Source: Armatimonadota bacterium (GTDB lineage: Bacteria > Armatimonadota > UBA5829). From it: a DNA stretch of 32,008 nucleotides. The notes under the pieces are model-generated. The model worked only from the letters and a program-made list of their open reading frames with translations, searched no databases and was not told the DNA's origin. A program made the translations under genes and the position numbers. Positions within the stretch are counted from its first letter, which is position 1. Each line of letters opens with the position of its first letter. Shown here piece by piece: positions 24,290 to 31,974 of this stretch. The stretch spans positions 1-32,008 of the forward strand of contig JAPLCU010000026.1 of NCBI GenBank assembly GCA_026392045.1. Direction: 5' to 3'.

Positions 24290-25208
24290 TAAAGACGAAA
24301 TGAACAACGGGCAGCAGCCCGAAATAACAGATGTTGTTTCCATGGAACCCATCGAGCAGGCTCCTCTGGCTTCAGTGGCTGAGGCGGTGGAGGAGCAGGT
24401 GGTTATTTCAAAGCCCAAGAAAGGCCTCGGGCTTGCGGCATTTTTCTCTCGTGGGAAGCATAGCGAAGTGGCAGAGCAGATGTATGACGCTTCGTATGCT
24501 GATATTAACGACGCCGGGCCGGTGCAGTCCACTGTAGCGCAAGTGCCTTCGCAAGACATCGATTACTCTACCGATGCTCCCGAGTGCTTCGAATTATTTG
24601 ATAACGATGATACATCTCTGCCAGCGCACAAAAATGGGCAGCTTATGAGCGTGCTTGAATGCATGCTCTTTGTTTCGGATGGGCCGCTTACATCGCAGCA
24701 GGCGGCTAACATGCTGGACACTGACTTATGCGAAATCGAGGACGCGCTTACTGAGCTTGAGGCGCACCTTGAAAACCGCGGCGGTATTCGTCTTATGCGG
24801 CTTGCCGGCGGTTATCAGCTTTGCACCGATCCTGATTACGCCGAATATTGCACTATGCTTCTCCAACCCGGTAAAAAGAGGCTTTCCAAGGCTGCGCTGG
24901 AGACCTTGGCGGTGGTAGCGTATCGGCAGCCATGCACTCTGCCCGAGGTTGAGGCTGTGCGCGGAGTTGCTGTGGACGGCGTTATGAGAACTCTCTCAGA
25001 ACGAGGTCTGGTGAAGGAAGCCGGGCGCAAACAGACACCAGGCCGCCCGATTCTCTACGCCACCACCCCGGAGTTTCTTGAATATTTCGGTCTGAATGAT
25101 CTTTCCGAACTGCCGGATATCGATCTGCTGGCAGTTGAGGAAGTAAAGATTCTGGAAGCCCGGCGAGACATGTTCGCGGGTGATGCTCAAGAACCCGAAG
25201 AAGAATAA
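24282..25208 (+). CDS. scpB: Segregation and condensation protein B with long acidic N-terminal extension
   Basis: This 308-residue partner of ScpA in the condensin complex has its ScpB core from about residue 121. There it reads LMSVLECMLFVSDGPLTSQQAANMLD, then GGYQLCTDPDYAEY and KKRLSKAALETLAVVAYRQPCTLPEVEAVRGV with the winged-helix GRPILYATTPEFLEYFGL. Usual ScpB is about 190-200 residues; the first 120 residues here are acidic and probably disordered (rich in E, D, A and Q). Position 24645 (M122) could be an internal start, but the upstream ATG overlapping scpA by 8 bases is normal for the pair. Confidence 0.93.
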   Translation: MDNKDEMNNGQQPEITDVVSMEPIEQAPLASVAEAVEEQVVISKPKKGLGLAAFFSRGKHSEVAEQMYDASYADINDAGPVQSTVAQVPSQDIDYSTDAPECFELFDNDDTSLPAHKNGQLMSVLECMLFVSDGPLTSQQAANMLDTDLCEIEDALTELEAHLENRGGIRLMRLAGGYQLCTDPDYAEYCTMLLQPGKKRLSKAALETLAVVAYRQPCTLPEVEAVRGVAVDGVMRTLSERGLVKEAGRKQTPGRPILYATTPEFLEYFGLNDLSELPDIDLLAVEEVKILEARRDMFAGDAQEPEEE

Positions 25209-25231
25209 TCTTTAGTTTGGTAGAATAGTTC

Positions 25232-25256
25232 GTTTCGGGAACAAATTTCCCGAAAC
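25232..25256. repeat. Hairpin repeat between scpB and the carboxypeptidase gene
   Basis: GTTTCGGGAA (25232-25241) pairs perfectly with TTCCCGAAAC (25247-25256) around CAAAT. It keeps the AA-pentamer-TT layout of the family with yet another stem sequence. No T-run follows. Confidence 0.8.
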
Positions 25257-25282
25257 ACCTGAGTCTGCGAAGGAATAGACCA

Positions 25283-26614
25283 TTGATTAAGCAATTCATT
25301 TTTACCGGTGCATTGATGTTTTTGCTTGGTGTAGCGGCGCTTGCGGCGGATACTACCATTACGCTCACCTTGGAAGACAATACACCAGCGGTTGTGGCTC
25401 CGAGTGAGTCTGGCCTGCTTTCGAGCATTCAGATTGAGCCGACTAGCGCTAAACCCGCGCCGCCTCCTGTTGTTAATGGCGCGAGCGCGGTGTTGATGGA
25501 TATGGAGACCGGTCAGGTTCTATTTGCCAAGGCCCCGCATTCCAGGCGGTCGCCTGCAAGCACAACGAAGATCATGACCGGTATTCTATTGATCGAGCGC
25601 TGTAAGATGGACGATATTATTTCGGCGAGCAAGAAAGCGTCTGAGACACCGTTCACATCGCTGCATTTGAAGCCTGGCGAGAAGATATCGGCTTTGGACC
25701 TTCTGACCGGTATGATGGTAAGATCGGCCAACGACGCTGCCGTGGCGGCGGCTGAGCACGTCGCGGGCAGCGTGCCGAAATTTGTCGCCATGATGAATAA
25801 AAAGGCAGCTGAAATTGGTTGCAAGAATACTCATTTCGTCACTCCTAATGGCCTTTATAATAAGAACCACTATTCATCGGCTTATGATATGTGCTTGATG
25901 GCGAGATATGGGCTGAAATACTCTTTGTTCAACGACGTGGTCAATACCAGAAAATACACACTGGCGAGCAGGACCTTGAACAAAGCTGATCTGGTGGTCT
26001 TTGCCAAAAACAATTTTCTAAAAAATTACCCCGGTGCGGACGGGGTAAAATCCGGCTATCTAAAGCAGTCGAAGTCCTGTTATGTTGGCAGCGCGACCAG
26101 AAACGGATGGCGGCTGGTGTCGACGGTGCTCGGCAGCGAGAACTCGGCGAACGATACCACCGCTCTTATGGACTATGGTTTCGCGAATTTCCAATCTGTG
26201 GAAGTGGCAAGCAGCCGGTCTGAGAACATAAAGGTAAAGGTCAAGGGAGGCACAGTGGACAGAGTTGCGGCTGTGCCTGCTCATGACCTTCGCGTGATTG
26301 TGCCGAAGGTTGGCGCGCAGATTACCACGCAAATTGAAATGAGTGAGCCCACGGCCCCCATAATCAAGGGCGCTAAGGTCGGAAAAATGTACGCATCTGT
26401 GAACGGCAGCCGAGTAGCTGAAGTTGATCTTAAGGCGGTCGAAGACGTGGATGTCAGCATTGCGCGCAGGGCGTGGGGAATTACAAAGGTTTGCGGCATT
26501 TTGGCAGCTTGCCTTTTTATGGGAGGCAAATATGGAACAACGCTTACAAAAGGTTCTCGCCGCCGCAGGCGTCGGTTCTCGCCGCTTTTGCGAGACTTTG
26601 ATCACTTCCGGTAG
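25283..26614 (+). CDS. D-alanyl-D-alanine carboxypeptidase (S11 penicillin-binding protein)
   Basis: This 443-residue exported enzyme removes the terminal D-Ala from peptidoglycan stem peptides. The signal peptide is MIKQFIFTGALMFLLGVAALA. The active-site motifs are S93-T-T-K96, S148-A-N150 and K256-S-G258 (KSG in place of the more usual KTG). A PBP5-like C-terminal domain follows. The last part has a hydrophobic stretch (WGITKVCGILAACLFMGG) that could anchor the protein, then a basic tail TKGSRRRRRRF. That tail is encoded inside rluB in another frame. The start is TTG at 25283 with AAGGA 8 bases upstream; the second ATG at 25316 would shorten the signal peptide. Confidence 0.92.
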   Translation: MIKQFIFTGALMFLLGVAALAADTTITLTLEDNTPAVVAPSESGLLSSIQIEPTSAKPAPPPVVNGASAVLMDMETGQVLFAKAPHSRRSPASTTKIMTGILLIERCKMDDIISASKKASETPFTSLHLKPGEKISALDLLTGMMVRSANDAAVAAAEHVAGSVPKFVAMMNKKAAEIGCKNTHFVTPNGLYNKNHYSSAYDMCLMARYGLKYSLFNDVVNTRKYTLASRTLNKADLVVFAKNNFLKNYPGADGVKSGYLKQSKSCYVGSATRNGWRLVSTVLGSENSANDTTALMDYGFANFQSVEVASSRSENIKVKVKGGTVDRVAAVPAHDLRVIVPKVGAQITTQIEMSEPTAPIIKGAKVGKMYASVNGSRVAEVDLKAVEDVDVSIARRAWGITKVCGILAACLFMGGKYGTTLTKGSRRRRRRFSPLLRDFDHFR

Positions 26615-27314
26615 AATCGCGGTTGATGGGAAAGTAGTCACCGAACTCGGCGCCAAGGTTATCCCAGGTAAGGCTAAGCTTACTTATGACGGCCAGCCCG
26701 TGCAGATGGTTCGCGAAAAGATATATATTTTGCTCAACAAGCCTGTCGGTTACACCAGCACTCGCTCTGATCCGCATGCCAAGCATACGGTATTGGAATT
26801 GCTCAAAGGCATAGATGCTTATCTTTACCCTGTGGGTCGGCTGGATTTAGACACATCCGGGCTGCTGCTCCTGACAAACGATGGCGACTTCACCAAGCTT
26901 CTGACGCACCCATCTCACCAGGTGAACAAGACTTATGTTGCGGTGGTCGAAGGCCGAATTACCGCGGCAAACCTGAACAGGCTCGAGCGCGGTGTCAAGA
27001 TGGAAGACGGAGTGACCGCGCCTGCTAAAGCTCGCTTGTTGACCTATTCTCCGTCTGAAGGCGCCAGCACGGTGGAGATTACGATTCACGAGGGTCGAAA
27101 GCGCCAGGTGCGGCGAATGTTCGAATCTATGGGCCATGAGGTATATAAGCTCTCGCGAACCAAGCTCGGGTTCCTGGACCTTACAGGTCTGAGCGAAGGC
27201 AAATACAGAAATCTGGCTCCAAAAGAGGTAGCTGAGTTGAAAAAGCTTGCTTCGCCGCCAAAAGCTGCTGCGCCAAGGCCTGGGCGCACACCTGCCAGGC
27301 GAAAAACGGGTTAA
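26532..27314 (+). CDS. rluB: RluB/RsuA-family rRNA pseudouridine synthase
   Basis: This 260-residue protein isomerises a uridine in 23S (RluB-like) or 16S (RsuA-like) rRNA to pseudouridine. An N-terminal S4 RNA-binding domain (RLQKVLAAAGVGSRRFCETLI to about 50) is followed by the catalytic domain with VGRLDLDTSGLLLLTNDG, where D105 is the expected nucleophile. GRKRQVRRMFESMGHEVYKLSR is the usual C-terminal motif. A basic tail (PPKAAAPRPGRTPARRKTG) ends it. The ATG at 26532 has GGGAGG 5 bases upstream, inside the end of the carboxypeptidase gene, with an 83-base overlap. The exact target uridine cannot be read. Confidence 0.92.
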   Translation: MEQRLQKVLAAAGVGSRRFCETLITSGRIAVDGKVVTELGAKVIPGKAKLTYDGQPVQMVREKIYILLNKPVGYTSTRSDPHAKHTVLELLKGIDAYLYPVGRLDLDTSGLLLLTNDGDFTKLLTHPSHQVNKTYVAVVEGRITAANLNRLERGVKMEDGVTAPAKARLLTYSPSEGASTVEITIHEGRKRQVRRMFESMGHEVYKLSRTKLGFLDLTGLSEGKYRNLAPKEVAELKKLASPPKAAAPRPGRTPARRKTG

Positions 27315-27327
27315 ACAGGAATAATAT

Positions 27328-28194
27328 ATGCTTGGAAAACTAAAATTGGCGACGATTTTTGTGATTGCCACGTTGATATGCCAGAGTTCGTTTGCGGCTG
27401 GTTACCCTTTGAAGTTGCGGGACGCAAGGGGCAAGCAAATAGTGATTAAGGCCAGGCCGACTCGGATAGTGTCGCTTGCGCCGAATATCACCGAGATTCT
27501 ATATGCGTTGGGCGCGGGAAACCAGGTGGTGGGGGTCACGAAATACTGTAATTATCCCCCAGAAGCCGCGAAAAAGGCTAAGGTTGGCGATATGCGCACC
27601 AGCGCCGAGGCCGTGCTCGCTCTGCGGCCGGACTTGGTCTTAGGGCATGCGTTCGTCAATGATGCGATTATCGCACGGCTCGAAAGTCTTCATAAGACCG
27701 TATTCGCCATGGATCCCAAAACCATCGAGCAGACTGTGAAGGACATCAAATCGATCGGCATTATAGTTGGGCAGCCCAAAAAGGCAGATGCTATAATCAA
27801 AAAAATGCAGGCCGAAATGGCGGTTGTCAAAGCTCAAAGGGCGAAAAAGAAGCCGAAATCTGTGCTGATGGTGATTCAGGCGAATCCGCTGTGGGCTGCG
27901 GGACCCAATACCTTTGTGGATGAGATGCTTAAGATCGCGAACGCTAAGAATGTTGCGCGAGATGCTCGACTGGGTTTTGTGCCATTTTCAAAAGAACTGG
28001 CTATTTCGCGAAACCCAGATGTGATAATCGTTGGCGCCAGGGCAGATAAAGATTTCTTCCTCACAAGCCCTGCCTGGAAAACTACACGCGCATCGAAAAC
28101 AGGACACGTAGTAGTGATAAACCCTGACCTGCTGGTGAGACCAGGCCCGAGGCTTGCCGAGGGTTTGAAGGCGATTGTTAAGAGCCTGAATTAA
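27328..28194 (+). CDS. BtuF-like periplasmic cobalamin/siderophore-binding protein
   Basis: This 288-residue exported protein has a signal peptide (MLGKLKLATIFVIATLICQSSFAA) and the two-lobed helical-backbone fold of class III substrate-binding proteins. Recognisable parts are RIVSLAPNITEILYALGAGNQVVGVTKYC, LRPDLVLG, the long linker helix (KKADAIIKKMQAEMAVVKAQR) and NPLWAAGPNTFVDEML. It would deliver vitamin B12 or a chelated metal to an inner-membrane ABC importer. No permease or ATPase gene is adjacent, so it is an orphan here. AGGA (27317-27320) is 7 bases before the ATG. It converges with cdsA, and the two stop codons share the palindrome TTAA at 28191-28194. Confidence 0.85.
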   Translation: MLGKLKLATIFVIATLICQSSFAAGYPLKLRDARGKQIVIKARPTRIVSLAPNITEILYALGAGNQVVGVTKYCNYPPEAAKKAKVGDMRTSAEAVLALRPDLVLGHAFVNDAIIARLESLHKTVFAMDPKTIEQTVKDIKSIGIIVGQPKKADAIIKKMQAEMAVVKAQRAKKKPKSVLMVIQANPLWAAGPNTFVDEMLKIANAKNVARDARLGFVPFSKELAISRNPDVIIVGARADKDFFLTSPAWKTTRASKTGHVVVINPDLLVRPGPRLAEGLKAIVKSLN

Positions 28195-29057
28195 CCTTTC
28201 CAATTCATTAAGAACAGCGCCACATAATAATACATAGCAGGGCCGGTGAAAAGCATGCTGTCCATTCTATCCAGCACACCGCCATGCCCCGGCAGCGCCT
28301 TGCCGAAATCTTTAATGCCGATCTCGCGCTTGATCGCTGATTCTGAGAGGTCTCCGAGTTGGCACAAAACGCCCATCAGAACCCCGAGCGCCAGCGCATG
28401 ATGCAGGGGCAATCGAATAATATACCCCACAATTAGCGCCGATATAATAGCTCCGGCAAAGCCGCCAATGCAGCCTTCAAGGGTCTTATTTGGGCTGAGA
28501 TTGGGGGCTATTTTCTTTTTGCCGAAGAACTTACCAATAAAAAACGCGCCGGTGTCGCTTGCCCATGTGCAGATGAAAGCCATCATCACAAGCCATGCGG
28601 TTGCATCATTGCTATAACCGCCTACAATGATCTTACCATGAACGTCGCCGAGCCCGTGGGTGCTTCTAAGAACTACGAGGTGCATTATTAGCCACCCGAC
28701 GTAGATTGAGCCAAATACGGTTGCGCCGACGTTCACCAGAGGCGCGCGGTTTTTCCTCACAAGTTCCACACAAAATGATATAATAAACAGCAAAGTGAGG
28801 ACAGCTGGGAATATGGCGCTGATGGTCTTGATTTCGTAGTTTCGCGCCGATACAACAAACATGGCCACAGCCAACAGCCCCAGCAGCTCTACCGGATTAG
28901 CCCCCAGCTTGCGAACGCCCGTATAAAACTCATGCGCACACCAGATTGCTATGATGCCAATCGCAATAGCGAACGGTAATCCGCCGGGCCAAAATATGAG
29001 GAGTACTGAAATCGGGATCATGACGACCGCCGATAAGACTCGTTTGAGGACTTCCAT
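28191..29057 (-). CDS. cdsA: Phosphatidate cytidylyltransferase
   Basis: This 288-residue inner-membrane enzyme makes CDP-diacylglycerol from phosphatidic acid and CTP, the branch point of phospholipid synthesis. It has about eight membrane segments. The diagnostic signature lies at about 238-267: SESAIKREIGIKDFGKALPG then HGGVLDRMDS. DTGAFFIGKFFGKKKIAP and SPNKTLEG precede it. I chose the ATG at 29057 (MEVLKRVLSAVVMIP), with AGGAGA 7 bases upstream; an upstream ATG at 29081 would add 8 residues and consume that ribosome-binding site. It converges with the BtuF-like gene, sharing TTAA at the stops. Confidence 0.95.
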   Translation of the reverse strand: MEVLKRVLSAVVMIPISVLLIFWPGGLPFAIAIGIIAIWCAHEFYTGVRKLGANPVELLGLLAVAMFVVSARNYEIKTISAIFPAVLTLLFIISFCVELVRKNRAPLVNVGATVFGSIYVGWLIMHLVVLRSTHGLGDVHGKIIVGGYSNDATAWLVMMAFICTWASDTGAFFIGKFFGKKKIAPNLSPNKTLEGCIGGFAGAIISALIVGYIIRLPLHHALALGVLMGVLCQLGDLSESAIKREIGIKDFGKALPGHGGVLDRMDSMLFTGPAMYYYVALFLMNWKG

Positions 29058-29187
29058 TCCACTCTCTCCTACCGCATGCATATCAGCTTGCGATAGGGAA
29101 TTATATCATTAGGCAGGCAGTATGGCAAATCGGAACAGTCTTCGAAGTTTGATGAGCTTGCCTGTGAGGTAAACAAGGAGCTTTGTT

Positions 29188-29213
29188 GTATCGGGACACC
29201 CCTGTCCCGATAC
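29188..29213. repeat. Perfect 11-bp hairpin (TATCGGGACA type)
   Basis: GTATCGGGACA (29188-29198) pairs with TGTCCCGATAC (29203-29213) around CCCC. A partial copy of the right arm, TGTCCCGA, occurs again near 29245. It lies between the divergent cdsA and HTH-MBL genes. Confidence 0.8.
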
Positions 29214-29258
29214 CGCCGCATGCACAGAGATTTAGGAACAAGGCTGTCCCGAATAACA

Positions 29259-29293
29259 AACTTAAAACTCAGAACTCAAAACTCAAAACTCTT
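29259..29293. repeat. Heptamer tandem array (AACTCAA type)
   Basis: Five 7-base units in phase: AACTTAA, AACTCAG, AACTCAA, AACTCAA, AACTCTT. Confidence 0.85.
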
Positions 29294-29326
29294 CCTGCGT
29301 TATATGCGCCTGTTCCCTAATGGGGG

Positions 29327-29332
29327 TATAAT
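29327..29332 (+). promoter_or_regulatory. TATAAT -10 box for the HTH-MBL gene
   Basis: A perfect TATAAT in the context GGGTATAATAG, the same context as at 13386, 20 bases before the ATG. There is no good -35. Confidence 0.45.
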
Positions 29333-29351
29333 AGTGTCTGGAGGCGGTGAA

Positions 29352-30245
29352 ATGACTATTCTTGAAGATGAGTTTGGGGACATTGTGAGCAAGGCTAGGG
29401 TCGGAAATGGCCTTTCTGTTGAGCAACTCGCCCAAGCTGCGGGCCTAAGCGCGTCGGATATCGAGAGCATCGAATCCTACAAACTTCGGCCCAGCCCAGA
29501 TATTGCAGAGGTGTTGGCGAAGGCATTGAGTTTGGATCCGAACAAACTTACTGATTCATTGACCGAAGCATGGAGCCCGGCGGCGGCGGTGTCCCGATTT
29601 AATCGGGATGGGATGATGGTTGAGCAGATAGCTGTGCCTTATGGAAACTACAGCGAAAATGCTTACATTTTGGGCTGCGCCAATACAAAAGTTGGCGCCG
29701 TGATTGATCCCGGAGGATCGGATGAAGAAATATCTGCGCGGCTTGATGCGCTGGGGCTGAAGCTGGACTCCATAATCATAACTCATGCACATGCGGACCA
29801 CATAGGCGGAATTAAGGCGCTGATTGCCGATTGGCAAGATGTCAGAATTATAAGCCATCAACTGGAGCGAGATTCCATTATGTATGGGCTAAGTAATCGT
29901 TGGGAACCGGCTAAAGACGGAGTCATGTTCAGTTTGGGGAAGCTTGAAGTCGTTCCAATCTCCACACCCGGTCACACGCCCGGATCGGTCTGTTATCGGG
30001 CGGGCAATGTGTGTTTTGTTGGCGATACGCTGTTTGCCGGCTCGATTGGTCGAGGGGCAAGCCCTCAAGCTTACCGCGCAATGCTGCAATCGATTCGCTG
30101 CTGCGTGTTGTCTCTGCCCGATGAGACGGTCATCCTCCCAGGCCACGGCCCCGCCACTACGGTAGCGCAGGAGTGGGCTCATAACCCGTTTTTCTGTCTT
30201 GAATTACGACGATATTGTCCTCTTGCAAACTCGGTTGATCGGTGA
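29352..30245 (+). CDS. HTH (XRE-like) domain fused to metallo-beta-lactamase-fold hydrolase
   Basis: This 297-residue cytoplasmic protein starts with a helix-turn-helix domain (1-70: GLSVEQLAQAAGLSASDIESIESYKLRPSPDIAEVLAKAL). A binuclear-zinc metallo-beta-lactamase fold follows from about 90. Metal-binding pieces are THAHADHIGG (HxHxDH), TPGHTPGS, FVGDTLF and LPGHGP, as in hydroxyacylglutathione-hydrolase-like enzymes. The linker residues SRFNRD (81-86) are encoded by the dispersed palindrome TCCCGATTTAATCGGGA (29592-29608). GGAGG (29340-29344) is 7 bases before the ATG. A thiol-ester hydrolase under or with DNA-binding control is a possible role; the DNA target and substrate are unknown. Confidence 0.85.
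   Translation: MTILEDEFGDIVSKARVGNGLSVEQLAQAAGLSASDIESIESYKLRPSPDIAEVLAKALSLDPNKLTDSLTEAWSPAAAVSRFNRDGMMVEQIAVPYGNYSENAYILGCANTKVGAVIDPGGSDEEISARLDALGLKLDSIIITHAHADHIGGIKALIADWQDVRIISHQLERDSIMYGLSNRWEPAKDGVMFSLGKLEVVPISTPGHTPGSVCYRAGNVCFVGDTLFAGSIGRGASPQAYRAMLQSIRCCVLSLPDETVILPGHGPATTVAQEWAHNPFFCLELRRYCPLANSVDR
29592..29608. repeat. Dispersed palindrome inside the HTH-MBL gene
   Basis: TCCCGATTTAATCGGGA is a 17-base palindrome and the exact reverse complement of the copies at 428-444 and 21448-21464. It lies in frame in the linker between the two domains and encodes SRFNR plus the start of D. Confidence 0.9.
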
Positions 30246-30251
30246 TATACT
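30223..30251 (+). promoter_or_regulatory. Promoter of the first tandem pseudopilin gene
   Basis: TTGCAA (30223-30228) and TATACT (30246-30251) are separated by 17 bases, overlapping the end of the HTH-MBL gene. The start would be near 30258. Confidence 0.65.
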
Positions 30252-30265
30252 CAAAAAAGCGGTTA

Positions 30266-30302
30266 GGGAGGGCGAAGCTCCCGCTGAGCCGGGGGGGGGG
30301 GG
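30266..30302 (+). repeat. GEAPAEP-type repeat fragment and G12 tract in the pseudopilin leader
   Basis: GGGAGGGCGAAGCTCCC (30266-30282) is a small hairpin, continuing as GCTGAGCC and an uninterrupted run of 12 G (30291-30302). In one frame it reads REGEAPAEPGG, a peptide I recall as the translation of a dispersed repeat in several related phyla. The G-run lies 7 bases before the ATG at 30310, where a ribosome-binding site should be. Confidence 0.65.
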
Positions 30303-30309
30303 CGATTAT

Positions 30310-31050
30310 ATGTCAAAAAGAAAAGGTTTCTCACTCATTGAGCTTTTGGTAGTGATCGGGATTATTGCCATTCTTGCTGCTATACTGTTTCCGATGCTGA
30401 CAAAAGTCCAGGATAGGGGTAAGCAGACAAAGTGCCTCAGCAATATGCGTCAGTTGTCACTTGCTATTACCAACTATGTGCAGGATGCTATTGGAGCTCT
30501 TCCGGATGCATGGACTTCAGGCGATTGGCATTCAGGAACCTGGAGAGAGAGACTCCATCCATATTTGAAAAGCAAAAAGATTTTTGATTGTGCGACGCCG
30601 ACTTATGATTGGAGAGATAAGCTAATGAGCAAGTTTAGCCATTATGGGTTGGCTGTCGGCCTGACACACGTTGGTATGTCCAATCCAGGTTTCCTGGTAC
30701 CGACAAACGGACCATTTGGCTATACTTACCTATCTAAGATTCAGCAGCCGAGCAAAACAATAATGGTCGCAGAGAACAAAGATGGTGACTGGTCCGCAGA
30801 ACCAATGACAAGCTATGGGGGACATTGGGACAGCGGCGCGGGTGATCCTGGCGGTTTTTATCCTTATCACCTCAGACAAACCAGCAATGCAGTTGACTAC
30901 ACAGGTGGAGGCAATTTCATATTTTGCGATACTCATGTAAGGTTTATGTTCGTGAATGAGGCTGAGGGTTACGATCCGGTAACGAAAAAGCGCAGCTTCT
31001 CCTACTGGGTGGCAGACAAGTCATATAATCTACTGCCAAAGCAAGAGTAG
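30310..31050 (+). CDS. Type II secretion-type pseudopilin (first of tandem pair)
   Basis: This 246-residue envelope protein has a class III leader, MSKRKG, cut before [22 protein letters not shown] with glutamate at mature position 5. The shared [18 protein letters not shown] helix follows. The C-terminal processing motif is degenerate here: GGGNFIFCDTHVRFM has DTH where the related proteins have DGH. The ATG at 30310 is preceded by the G12 run. It is a paralogue of the next gene and a more distant one of 16392-17084. It probably assembles into a pseudopilus or remains membrane-anchored; no secretion ATPase is in the window. Confidence 0.92.
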   Translation: MSKRKGFSLIELLVVIGIIAILAAILFPMLTKVQDRGKQTKCLSNMRQLSLAITNYVQDAIGALPDAWTSGDWHSGTWRERLHPYLKSKKIFDCATPTYDWRDKLMSKFSHYGLAVGLTHVGMSNPGFLVPTNGPFGYTYLSKIQQPSKTIMVAENKDGDWSAEPMTSYGGHWDSGAGDPGGFYPYHLRQTSNAVDYTGGGNFIFCDTHVRFMFVNEAEGYDPVTKKRSFSYWVADKSYNLLPKQE

Positions 31051-31095
31051 ATTTGCCAAGCTCGGTTTGGACTGAAAAGGTGATGGTTATGTGCA

Positions 31096-31116
31096 ATTTG
31101 CGCGAATCGCGCAAAT
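31096..31116. repeat. Hairpin between the two pseudopilin genes
   Basis: ATTTGCGC (31096-31103) pairs with GCGCAAAT (31109-31116) around GAATC. No T-run follows directly, so it is at most a weak terminator. Confidence 0.5.
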
Positions 31117-31153
31117 ATAAGCGCTGATTTGTATATATTTGCCGGCTAAATCG

Positions 31154-31182
31154 TTGACTGCGCGCCAAACGCATGATATACT
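31154..31182 (+). promoter_or_regulatory. Promoter of the second tandem pseudopilin gene
   Basis: TTGACT (31154-31159) and TATACT (31177-31182) are separated by 17 bases, a near-consensus sigma-70 promoter with a 5' leader of about 35 bases. Confidence 0.75.
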
Positions 31183-31224
31183 GCGAGTGTTATATCGTCG
31201 CTATATTGTTTTGGAGGGACACCA

Positions 31225-31974
31225 ATGTCAAAGCGAAAAGGCTTCTCACTCATTGAGCTCTTGGTAGTAATCGCGATTATTGCGATTCTTGCTGCCATTC
31301 TGTTTCCTATGCTTACAAAAGCGCGGGACAGGGCTAACCAAACTAGGTGCTTCAGCAATATGCGTCAACTTTCGCTTGCCATACTAAATTATGCACAAGA
31401 TAATAACAATACTTTCCCAATGCCGTTTAACATTGCTAACATGAGGTGGTGGGTAATAAATACGGGCCAGAAATATAGTGATGGAACGTGGAGAGAGCGC
31501 ATCACGCCATATGTTAGGAGTGACAAGGTTTTTAATTGCTCAGTTCCCAACTTCAGAAAACAAGATGCAGCTTTTGTTGGCGATCACTTGCTGAAAAACA
31601 AATTCTGCCACTATGCAATGAATTGGGGCTTGACCAGCGCTAGCCAAGGCGCAGTAAATATTGCCTATGGTTTAGGCTATATGTCGGTTAGTAAGGTTCA
31701 GGCAGCTTCACAGACATTTTTAGTTGGTGAGAATTCGGATGGCGACTGGAACTTAGAACCGGTGGATGATGTTAGCAATGTTACTGGCGACGACGGCGTT
31801 ATTTATCCATATCATCTCATAACGTCTGTTGACCCGGCTACTAGAAGAGCGAGTGGCGGTGGCGGAAATTTCTCTTATTGTGATGGCCATTGCAGGTTCT
31901 TGAGCATAAAACAAACTCAGGTAAATGATTACTACCTTTGGAAAGCGGACAAGTCAATAAAGTATGGCCCCTAG
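31225..31974 (+). CDS. Type II secretion-type pseudopilin (second of tandem pair)
   Basis: This 249-residue envelope protein has the leader MSKRKG and then [22 protein letters not shown], with cleavage after glycine 6. [19 protein letters not shown] follows and the C-terminal [16 protein letters not shown] carries the DGH part of the H-X9-DG module. It closely resembles the preceding protein in the first 60 residues and in layout afterwards, so the pair arose by duplication and then diverged in the body. GGAGG (31213-31217) is 7 bases before the ATG, and it has its own strong promoter. The last 34 bases of the window after it hold nothing recognisable. Confidence 0.92.
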   Translation: MSKRKGFSLIELLVVIAIIAILAAILFPMLTKARDRANQTRCFSNMRQLSLAILNYAQDNNNTFPMPFNIANMRWWVINTGQKYSDGTWRERITPYVRSDKVFNCSVPNFRKQDAAFVGDHLLKNKFCHYAMNWGLTSASQGAVNIAYGLGYMSVSKVQAASQTFLVGENSDGDWNLEPVDDVSNVTGDDGVIYPYHLITSVDPATRRASGGGGNFSYCDGHCRFLSIKQTQVNDYYLWKADKSIKYGP

